Positions 25,197 to 31,216 of a DNA stretch of 36,087 nucleotides are shown here, in pieces (position 1 is the first letter of the stretch; each line of letters begins with the position of its first letter). The stretch is from assembly GCA_016193485.1 (NCBI GenBank), contig JACPRZ010000009.1:1-36087 (forward strand), given 5' to 3'. The DNA is from Bacteroidota bacterium. Its GTDB lineage: Bacteria; Bacteroidota; Bacteroidia; JACPRZ01. Under the pieces are notes generated by a model. It worked only from the letters and a program-made list of their open reading frames with translations, was not told the DNA's origin and did not search any database. The position numbers and the translations under genes are program-made.

Positions 25197-25234
25197 CTCC
25201 AGCACATCAAATTAAGAATTAGCCCTTTTTATCT

Positions 25235-26074
25235 TTACATCTTGTTATCTTCGTTCCATATCTCCCACGTTCTTTCCAACTGATGCGTAAGCATTTCCAA
25301 CCCGTTTTTTATTACAGCCCCATGCTTTTTACCGTTGTGCAGAAAGTTTGTTTCGGCAGGGTTGTAAATTAAATCAAACAAGATGTGCTTATCCGTAACC
25401 AGGTGATATGGTATTGGCGGCATATCGTTTACTGAAGGAAACATTCCCATCGGAGTTGCATTTACAATGACATGATACTGTCTCATTATTTTTTTGGTGA
25501 TGTTCTTGTATTCGATAATATGTTTAAAGAGATTTATTTTATGAAGTGTAAGTTCCCTTGTTACAAACAGATATTTAATTCTCATATTCCTGAAAACATA
25601 AGCGACTGCCCTGCCGGCACCACCGGTTCCGAGAATAAGAGCGGTGCGGTGGTTTTTGGTCAGAAGCGGCTTTATTGATTTTTCAAATCCGTAAATATCC
25701 GTATTGAATCCTTTCAGGAAATATGTCCTCCTGCCCGGAAAAAAAGTCCTGAGTCGCTGACCCGGCAAAGCAGTCACGCCAGGGCGGGACGAAATATTAT
25801 GAAAGATTTTTATGGTGTTCACAGCGCCAACCTCCTGCGCAGTATCATCCAGTTCATCGAGTAAAGCCATAACCGATACCTTGTACGGAATGGTGACATT
25901 AAGACCTTCAAGCGTGGGATAATCCCTGAACAATCCGGGCAGATCGCTGAGGTGTTTAAGGGGGTAAGGATAATACTCGCATCCGGAGATATGTTCCCTT
26001 CTGAATTTTTCAGTGAAAAGTGCAGGTGAGTGGGAATGCGACAGCGGATAACCGATGATACCGAAAGTTCTCAC
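25235..26074 (-). CDS. aroE: Shikimate dehydrogenase
   Basis: 279 residues from GTG at 26074. Key parts are intact: LSHSHSP (residues 11-17) and NVTIPYK with the catalytic Lys65 in the substrate domain, KGFNTDIYGF with the catalytic Asp126, and the NADP-binding LGTGGAGRAVAYVF. AroE reduces 3-dehydroshikimate on the way to aromatic amino acids. Between NTIKI (residue 90) and KGFNTD (121) there are 30 residues where about 10 are usual. Part of this extra loop (~92-102, HNISSRPGVTAL) is encoded by the palindromic repeat seen at 23480. The loop is far from the catalytic residues in sequence, so activity may be kept. Confidence 0.93.
   Translation of the reverse strand: MRTFGIIGYPLSHSHSPALFTEKFRREHISGCEYYPYPLKHLSDLPGLFRDYPTLEGLNVTIPYKVSVMALLDELDDTAQEVGAVNTIKIFHNISSRPGVTALPGQRLRTFFPGRRTYFLKGFNTDIYGFEKSIKPLLTKNHRTALILGTGGAGRAVAYVFRNMRIKYLFVTRELTLHKINLFKHIIEYKNITKKIMRQYHVIVNATPMGMFPSVNDMPPIPYHLVTDKHILFDLIYNPAETNFLHNGKKHGAVIKNGLEMLTHQLERTWEIWNEDNKM
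25768..25800 (-). repeat. 33-nt palindromic repeat, in-frame copy inside aroE
   Basis: Reverse complement of 23480-23512 with 3 mismatches in the centre. It keeps the aroE frame and encodes part of an extra surface loop. Confidence 0.85.
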
Positions 26075-26088
26075 ATCCTGACATTATT

Positions 26089-26270
26089 TAATAGACCCCT
26101 TGCATAATTAACATTTGGAAATTAAAGAATAATGAAATCTTTGCCACAAAGTCACAAAGGCACTAAGAAACCTGCCTGCCGGCAGGCAGGCACAAAGAAT
26201 TTCTTTGTGAAACTTTGTGTTTTCGTGTCTTTGTGGCAATATGAATTTTTATTATGCAACAGGTCTAATA
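26089..26270. mobile_element. MITE-like element between aroE and yqaA
   Basis: The ends TAATAGACCCCTTGCATAAT (26089-26108) and ATTATGCAACAGGTCTAATA (26251-26270) are inverted repeats matching at 17 of 20 positions. Inside, TTGCCACAAAG (26141-26151) pairs with CTTTGTGGCAA (26229-26239), flanking CACAAAG-rich repeats and the perfect palindrome CCTGCCTGCCGGCAGGCAGG (26171-26190). The unit has no transposase gene, so it is like a MITE. The right end overlaps the last codons of yqaA, and the left end lies 15 bp upstream of the aroE start. No target duplication was clear. Confidence 0.7.
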
Positions 26271-26896
26271 TATTTCAAAAAAACAAATCCGCCAACCAAA
26301 AGTACCACAAACACAATGGAAAGCCACTCAAAATGTTTATCAATAAAAGGTTTTATTTTTTTACCGAAAAAGAAAAATAATGCCCCAACGGCAAAAAACC
26401 TGATGGGTCTGCCGACAGCGACCGCACCCATAAACGTAATAAAATCATATTTAAAGAGCCCGGACGCAACGGTGAACACCTTAAAAGGTATGGGCGTTAT
26501 TGCCGCGATGATAATCCCCCAGAAACCGTAAAGGTCAAACAGGCGCTGGATTTCATCAACGGCATTTTTAGAAGTATCGAAAAAATTTATGATCGCTTTC
26601 CCAATATCACTCATAAAAAATCCGACACCGTATCCAATCACCGCTCCGGTTATTGAACCGAAAGTGCAAACCCATGCAAAGTTCCAGGAACGTGAAGGTA
26701 CTGAGAATGCCATTGCGATGAGCAGCACATCGGGCGGAATCGGAAAAAAAACGGCCTCAATCAGGGCGAAAAACCATAGGGCAAACCGTGCGTTCGGCTT
26801 GCCGGAGTAGGATTCAACCCATACCTTCATCCGGTTCAGCAACCGGAATATCCATAATTCTTTTAATAATATCATAGAATGGTTATCTATGGGCAT
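26252..26896 (-). CDS. YqaA/DedA (VTT domain) family membrane protein
   Basis: 214 residues from the ATG at 26896; ATGs at 26875 or just before KVWVESYSG are alternatives. The VTT/SNARE-associated domain is clear: FALIEAVFFPIPPDVLLIAMAF, GSITGAVIGYGVGFFMSDIGK, and the re-entrant AAITPIPFKVFTVASGLFKYDFITFMGAVAVGRPIRFFAVG. DedA/VTT proteins are linked to lipid flipping and membrane homeostasis, but YqaA itself has no assigned substrate. The C-terminus KYIRPVA lies within the terminal repeat of the MITE-like element, so its natural end may have been altered by insertion. Confidence 0.88.
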   Translation of the reverse strand: MPIDNHSMILLKELWIFRLLNRMKVWVESYSGKPNARFALWFFALIEAVFFPIPPDVLLIAMAFSVPSRSWNFAWVCTFGSITGAVIGYGVGFFMSDIGKAIINFFDTSKNAVDEIQRLFDLYGFWGIIIAAITPIPFKVFTVASGLFKYDFITFMGAVAVGRPIRFFAVGALFFFFGKKIKPFIDKHFEWLSIVFVVLLVGGFVFLKYIRPVA

Positions 26897-26905
26897 TTAT
26901 GGGTT

Positions 26906-26995
26906 AAGAAGTCAAGATGTAAAGATGTAAAGAATCAAAGATAAATGCAATTCACACCTTCATGGCTTCCTGATTTCTTGAATTCTTGACTTCTT
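26906..26995. repeat. AAGAAGTCAAGA-type dispersed repeat with inverted copy
   Basis: AAGAAGTCAAGA (26906-26917) and its complement TCTTGACTTCTT (26984-26995) flank an A-rich stretch with ATGTAAAG units. Closely similar A-rich words occur near 22080 and 24337-24370, so this is a recurring intergenic sequence type in this genome. Confidence 0.65.
26936..26943 (-). promoter_or_regulatory. Possible -7 element for yqaA
   Basis: Minus strand TATCTTTG (TAnnTTTG), 39 nt upstream of the 26896 start; it lies inside the AAGAAGTCAAGA repeat area. Confidence 0.4.
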
Positions 26996-27011
26996 GTAAT
27001 CTTGAGTTGTA

Positions 27012-27329
27012 TCAATATGGTGTCATTGAAGGATCTACTTCCTCAATATAGGAAAGGATTCCTCCTTTCAGGACAGCAATGTTTGAGTAGTGAAATTTTT
27101 TTTCCAGGATTCCGGCTAATGCCGTTGACCGTACACCGTTGCGGCAATAAAGAATCACAGGTTTTTCAGCAGATATAAGGTTTAATTTTCCAAAAATGTC
27201 ATCCATCGGTATCCTTTCCCCTCCGAGTGAGCAAATTTCACTTTCGTATGGTTCACGGATATCAATCACCTGCACATCTTCTTTTTTCCGGAGAATATCA
27301 AATAGTTCAAGCGGTGTAATTTCCTTCAT
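27012..27329 (-). CDS. Rhodanese-like domain protein
   Basis: A 105-residue single-domain rhodanese. The N-terminal ITPLELFDILRK and VQVIDIREPYESEICSLGG are followed by the active-site loop VILYCRNGVRS with the persulfide cysteine near residue 72. Such proteins carry or transfer sulfane sulfur. The start ATG overlaps the stop of the phosphosulfolactate synthase homologue by 4 nt (ATGA), so the two are translationally coupled and may share sulfur metabolism, though rhodanese is also common in unrelated operons. Confidence 0.9.
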   Translation of the reverse strand: MKEITPLELFDILRKKEDVQVIDIREPYESEICSLGGERIPMDDIFGKLNLISAEKPVILYCRNGVRSTALAGILEKKFHYSNIAVLKGGILSYIEEVDPSMTPY

Positions 27330-28117
27330 GGTTTGAATTTACGGGTCACCTGGTCCGGTAAAAACTGGAAAAAAGTATCTCCGCGCAGGCCAAGACGCAA
27401 TGTTTCAAGAGGCACTGCATCATCGGGCGCTACATTCCCGATATTGACATTGGCTCCGAATTTTTTGATGAACCAGACCTGTTGATTTTTATTGGGCGCT
27501 TCCCATATTATTTTATCGGTGTTTACATTATTCATGATCCGGTCAATAAGTATTGAATGTACATTCCCGCTTTTCCGGAAAATACCAACAGTGCCGCTTT
27601 CACGCGCTTCTGCAATTACTTTCCATGATCCTGCATTCAACTCATGGTTCATCAGGTCAATCCATTTACGCGGATGAATGATCATGCCCTCCTCTTTGGA
27701 CCCGACCTCAGACAATACCGTAAATTCACCGGATAATTTCTTTATGATCCTGCATTTTTCCTCATGGGGAAGTTTAATGGAACCGTCAGATATCTCAACC
27801 GCATCTACTTTAAATTTATCTAATATCCTGCAGTAATCATCAAATAATCCCCTGACAAAATATGCCTCAAAGAAGGTTCCGCCAAAATAAACCTTCATTC
27901 CGGCTTCCCTGTAAATTTTTATTTTACTATCCAGTTTTTTATTTAAAAATGCAGTTCCGAAACCCAGTTTCAGAAGGTCAATATAGTCACCTGCGGACTC
28001 AATAAGATTTTCGGCCTGCCTGATGCTAAGACCCTTATCCATGACCATAGTGACACCGTGCTCGCGCGGCTTCACAGGCCTGGAGGGAATATAGGGAAGT
28101 TCGAAATTTATATGCAT
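27326..28117 (-). CDS. Phosphosulfolactate synthase-like protein (ComA family)
   Basis: 263 residues from ATG at 28117. The barrel motifs of the family are present: KPREHGVTMVMDKGLS, DYIDLLKLGFGTAF, YFGGTFFEAYFVRG, DAVEISDGSIKLPHEEKC, VLSEVGSKEEG and LRLGLRGDTFFQFLP. In methanogens ComA adds sulfite to phosphoenolpyruvate as the first step to coenzyme M. Bacteroidota do not make coenzyme M, so here the product may feed sulfolactate or sulfonate/sulfonolipid compounds; this is inference. No comB or comC homologue is in the window. It is coupled to a rhodanese gene. Confidence 0.88.
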   Translation of the reverse strand: MHINFELPYIPSRPVKPREHGVTMVMDKGLSIRQAENLIESAGDYIDLLKLGFGTAFLNKKLDSKIKIYREAGMKVYFGGTFFEAYFVRGLFDDYCRILDKFKVDAVEISDGSIKLPHEEKCRIIKKLSGEFTVLSEVGSKEEGMIIHPRKWIDLMNHELNAGSWKVIAEARESGTVGIFRKSGNVHSILIDRIMNNVNTDKIIWEAPNKNQQVWFIKKFGANVNIGNVAPDDAVPLETLRLGLRGDTFFQFLPDQVTRKFKP

Positions 28118-28136
28118 GGGGGGTGAATTATACTGA

Positions 28137-28170
28137 GATTACATAGATTTGTAAAAAAGATTACATAGAT
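28137..28170. repeat. Direct repeat GATTACATAGAT
   Basis: Two 12-nt copies at 28137-28148 and 28159-28170 separated by TTGTAAAAAA, upstream of the phosphosulfolactate synthase gene. Confidence 0.8.
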
Positions 28171-28245
28171 AAAAATACGTTTTGCGGGATAAAATCATTC
28201 CGTTTGAGTATATGGTACCGATAATTTAGGAAGGAAAAGTGGGGA

Positions 28246-28253
28246 CAAATTTA
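28246..28253 (-). promoter_or_regulatory. Possible -7 element for the ComA-like gene
   Basis: Minus strand TAAATTTG (TAnnTTTG) 128 nt upstream of the ATG at 28117, which would give a long leader containing the direct repeat. Weak evidence. Confidence 0.3.
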
Positions 28254-28302
28254 AGAAAATTGACGCTTCTGAAAGCAATCGAACCTGATTTCACAGGTTC
28301 AC

Positions 28303-28310
28303 TATTTTTG
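28303..28310 (+). promoter_or_regulatory. Bacteroidota -7 element immediately before the mutase start
   Basis: TATTTTTG (TAnnTTTG) ends 4 nt before the ATG at 28315. The usual initiation distance places the transcript start at or beside the ATG, which would make the mRNA leaderless. Confidence 0.5.
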
Positions 28311-28314
28311 CACA

Positions 28315-29694
28315 ATGCCGCTTATCAAATCAATATCCGGTATCAGGGGCACAATCGGTGGCGCCATATCTGAAGGGCTTAATCCGGTCAATGTGGCTCT
28401 TTTCGCCTCCGCCTTTGGTATTTGGATAAAATCAAAGAAGCCAAAAGACGCCTGCAGGGTAGTTACCGGAAGGGATGCCCGTACGTCAGGGGAAGCCATC
28501 AGTAGGATTGTTTCAGGAGCGCTCATGAGTTTGGGTATTGATGTAATTGATTGCGGCCCCGCCCCTACCCCGACCGTTGAAATGGCTGTTAAGGATGAGA
28601 ATGGTGATGGCGGAATCATCATTACAGCAAGCCACAACCCGGCAGAATGGAATGCCCTGAAACTTCTTAATGAGCGGGGTGAATTTATTTCGGAAAAAGA
28701 GGGCAGGTATATTTTATCATTATCGGATAACAAGAACCTGGTTTTTCCTTCAACCGGTAATTATGGAAATTACTCCATGAAAACAGATGCCATTGAAAAG
28801 CATATTTCCGCTATTCTTGCTTTACCTGCTGTTGACGCAAAAGCAATCAGGTCTGAAAACTTTCGCATTGTTCTCGATGCAGTGAATTCTGTCGGAGGAA
28901 TTGCGGTGCCATTGCTCCTCGACTCGTTAGGCGTTAAAGAGACCATTAAAATTCACTGCAATGCTGACGGGAACTTTCCGCATAACCCGGAGCCCCTTCC
29001 GGAAAACCTCGGTGATCTTTCTTCGGCAGTACAAAAATTCAATGCAGATGCGGGTTTTGCCGTTGACCCGGATGTTGACCGCCTGGCAATTGTAAGTGAA
29101 GACGGTTCATTTTTCGGTGAAGAATATACCCTTGTATCTGTTGCCGACTATATACTTGGAATTAAAAAAGGCAATACGGTATCCAATCTTTCTTCCACAA
29201 GGGCTTTAAAGGATATCACCGTAAAAAGAGGTGGAAAATATTTCGCTTCTGCTGTAGGGGAAGTAAATGTTGTGGAAATGATGAAGAAACAAAAAGCGGT
29301 AATTGGCGGAGAAGGCAATGGGGGCGTGATTTATCCGGAACTTCACTACGGAAGGGATGCCCTGGTTGGAATTGCACTTTTCCTGACGCAACTTGCGAAG
29401 TCGGGAAAATCATGCTCTGATCTCCGTAAAACCTTCCCGGATTATTATATTTCAAAGAATAAGATCGCACTTCCTCCAAAAATTAATATTGAAAAGGTCT
29501 TCTCCACCATTGAAAAAAAATATAAGAAATACTCCATTACAAAAAGCGATGGATTAAAGATTGATTTTGAAACCGGGTGGGTACATTTGAGAAAGTCCAA
29601 TACTGAGCCGGTGATGAGGATTTATTCAGAAAGCCGGACAAAGGAAGGGGCAGACGGGCTTGCGGATGCACTCTTACAACTTATACTTATATAA
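28315..29694 (+). CDS. glmM: Phosphoglucosamine mutase / phosphomannomutase family
   Basis: A 459-residue alpha-D-phosphohexomutase. The catalytic loop is TASHNPAEWNALK with phosphoserine Ser106. The metal loop is DPDVDRL, the sugar-binding loop GGEGNGGVIYPELHYGRDA, and the phosphate-binding loop RKSNTEPVMRIYSESR at the C-terminus; all four domains are complete. Bacterial members of this length convert glucosamine-6-phosphate to glucosamine-1-phosphate for UDP-GlcNAc, peptidoglycan and LPS, but phosphomannomutase activity cannot be excluded. The gene is single. Its last 21 bases overlap the convergent TolC-like gene. Confidence 0.9.
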   Translation: MPLIKSISGIRGTIGGAISEGLNPVNVALFASAFGIWIKSKKPKDACRVVTGRDARTSGEAISRIVSGALMSLGIDVIDCGPAPTPTVEMAVKDENGDGGIIITASHNPAEWNALKLLNERGEFISEKEGRYILSLSDNKNLVFPSTGNYGNYSMKTDAIEKHISAILALPAVDAKAIRSENFRIVLDAVNSVGGIAVPLLLDSLGVKETIKIHCNADGNFPHNPEPLPENLGDLSSAVQKFNADAGFAVDPDVDRLAIVSEDGSFFGEEYTLVSVADYILGIKKGNTVSNLSSTRALKDITVKRGGKYFASAVGEVNVVEMMKKQKAVIGGEGNGGVIYPELHYGRDALVGIALFLTQLAKSGKSCSDLRKTFPDYYISKNKIALPPKINIEKVFSTIEKKYKKYSITKSDGLKIDFETGWVHLRKSNTEPVMRIYSESRTKEGADGLADALLQLILI

Positions 29695-30858
29695 CTCCGT
29701 AACTACTTCATAGAACTCCTTTTCGGTTTGTAAATAATTATTAAAAGCATTGTTGTAATAACTCATTTCCATAAAATATTCAATGGTGGAAATTTGTCCC
29801 GATGCAAGGGCTTTGTTTAAAAGCGTTGTGTTATTAAGCGATGCGAAAACAGTTTGATATTCAGCAAAAGTGATTTTCAGATTTTGATATTTTTCATACA
29901 GTTGTTTTATCCCGTAGTAATATTCATTGCGGTGGTCTTGCAAATTCAGATCGGCAAAAAGCAGGTTTGCCTGTTGCGTTTTCACAGTATTTTTATTTTC
30001 CCAGAGAGGGATGGTAATTCCTGCATGAATCCCCTGAAATGTTTGCCCTAAAATTCCCTGATAGTGATAACCCGTTTCTAATTTCGGAAGCGACATTGCT
30101 TTGCTTAATTCCACTTGCTTTTGTGTAACCAATTTTTCCTGTTCCAAATATTTGCGAATGGGGTCTGTGGTTTCTATTTCACTTTCTAATTGTTCAAATG
30201 CGGGAATATTGGGAATCAAAGGATAAATAGTATCTGTAAAAATAATTGCATTTCCTCCATTGAGTCCGGTGAGTTTTTGATTGAGTTGATTGATGGAAGA
30301 TAAATTTTGCTGAAATTCATTATTTATTTCAATGAGTTGAAGTCGGGCTTTGTTCACATCTAAAATAGTTCCTTCGCCTTTATTTAATTTAATTTGAAAA
30401 TCACTTAATAGTTTTTCTGTGTTTTGCTTTCGTTGTGAAAGTTGAGATTGAAGTTTGTTGCGATACACTAATTCCATACAGATTATTTTTGCTTCAAGTA
30501 AAACATCCTGTCGTTTAGCGGTAAATTGAAATTCCGCCTGTGCAATCTGCTGTTCGGATAACTGTTTCTTTTTGATATATGCCGTGGGAAAATCAAATGA
30601 CTGCGTTACGGTGAAATCAGTTTGGTTGCCTGCAGTATTGGGCGAGCCAATCAGATAATCGTAATTGACAGCCGGATTGTATGGGGTTAAACCGGTTTTG
30701 TATTGCAGTTTTTGCGCTTCCCAATATTGTGTGTTTGCTAAAATGGTTTTGTTGTTTTTGCTGATTTCGCTCAACACATTCTCAATGGTTGATTGAGCAT
30801 TTGCATTTATGCAATATGCAATAGTAAAAATATTTATGATGATGATTTTGTTCTTCAT
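29674..30858 (-). CDS. TolC-family outer-membrane channel of the metal efflux system
   Basis: 394 residues from the ATG at 30858 (MKNKIIIINIFTIAYCINANAQ, a signal peptide). The open frame continues 134 codons upstream through the DUF3147 gene, but that part is Cys/His-rich shadow sequence and is rejected. The body shows the repeated alpha-hairpin pattern of outer-membrane efflux proteins (QIAQAEFQFTAKRQDVLLEAKI, LNKGEGTILDVNKARLQLIEI, GITIPLWENKN, ALASGQISTIEYFMEM). It should form the exit duct for the RND pump. It is the last gene of the operon, 11 nt after DUF3147. Confidence 0.9.
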   Translation of the reverse strand: MKNKIIIINIFTIAYCINANAQSTIENVLSEISKNNKTILANTQYWEAQKLQYKTGLTPYNPAVNYDYLIGSPNTAGNQTDFTVTQSFDFPTAYIKKKQLSEQQIAQAEFQFTAKRQDVLLEAKIICMELVYRNKLQSQLSQRKQNTEKLLSDFQIKLNKGEGTILDVNKARLQLIEINNEFQQNLSSINQLNQKLTGLNGGNAIIFTDTIYPLIPNIPAFEQLESEIETTDPIRKYLEQEKLVTQKQVELSKAMSLPKLETGYHYQGILGQTFQGIHAGITIPLWENKNTVKTQQANLLFADLNLQDHRNEYYYGIKQLYEKYQNLKITFAEYQTVFASLNNTTLLNKALASGQISTIEYFMEMSYYNNAFNNYLQTEKEFYEVVTELYKYKL

Positions 30859-30869
30859 TGTTTGAATTT

Positions 30870-31214
30870 TTATTGAGTGAAACCAATCCTTTTGAGCAGG
30901 AACATCCATAAAAAATATGCTGCTGCGGTGATAACGGATGAAATAAAAAGCGAAGGATAGAATTTTGCAACCTTTAGCATAAGCGGAAGTGTTACAAAAA
31001 ATACTAATGATGGAATGGACATCATTAATATTTTCCAAGAGAGCGATGAAATTTTTTGCGTGTCTTTTGTATCCGCGTAAAGCCAGATGAAGGCAAGCAA
31101 AGATGTGAGTGGCAAGGATGCAAGTATGGCACCGAATGTTGTAAAGCGTTTTCCGGCTTCGGAAATGCCAACAATAAGCAAGGCGGTGATAATTGTTTTG
31201 ATGATGATATACAT
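30870..31214 (-). CDS. DUF3147 small membrane protein
   Basis: A 114-residue protein with four hydrophobic segments (IIIKTIITALLIVGISEAG, TFGAILASLPLTSLLAFIWLY, ILMMSIPSLVFFVTLPLML, SLFISSVITAAAYFLWMFLL). GAILASLPLTSLLAF near residue 28 fits the DUF3147 family. Function is unknown. It sits between the RND pump (2 nt) and the TolC-like gene (11 nt), so it is surely co-transcribed with the efflux system and may help metal transport. Confidence 0.85.
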   Translation of the reverse strand: MYIIIKTIITALLIVGISEAGKRFTTFGAILASLPLTSLLAFIWLYADTKDTQKISSLSWKILMMSIPSLVFFVTLPLMLKVAKFYPSLFISSVITAAAYFLWMFLLKRIGFTQ

Positions 31215-31216
31215 GG

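Larger units (their letters stand above)
24385..25232. mobile_element. IS-like unit: 18-bp perfect terminal inverted repeats with 8-bp target duplication around a RAYT gene
   Basis: GGCTAATTCTTAATTTGA at 24393-24410 and its exact complement TCAAATTAAGAATTAGCC at 25207-25224 bound an 832-bp unit. Directly outside them the same 8 bases CTTTTTAT occur at 24385-24392 and 25225-25232. A perfect 18-bp inverted repeat with an 8-bp direct repeat is the footprint of a DDE-type transposition. The only gene inside is an HUH-type RAYT (24531-25163, minus) with its own promoter. HUH transposases are not known to make inverted ends or duplications, so the unit may be a non-autonomous transposon carrying the gene. 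Confidence 0.8.

Noticed and set aside
26132..26380. Small frame with KPACRQAG as a gene
   Set aside because: The peptide is produced by the palindrome CCTGCCTGCCGGCAGGCAGG inside a repeat; there is no other support.
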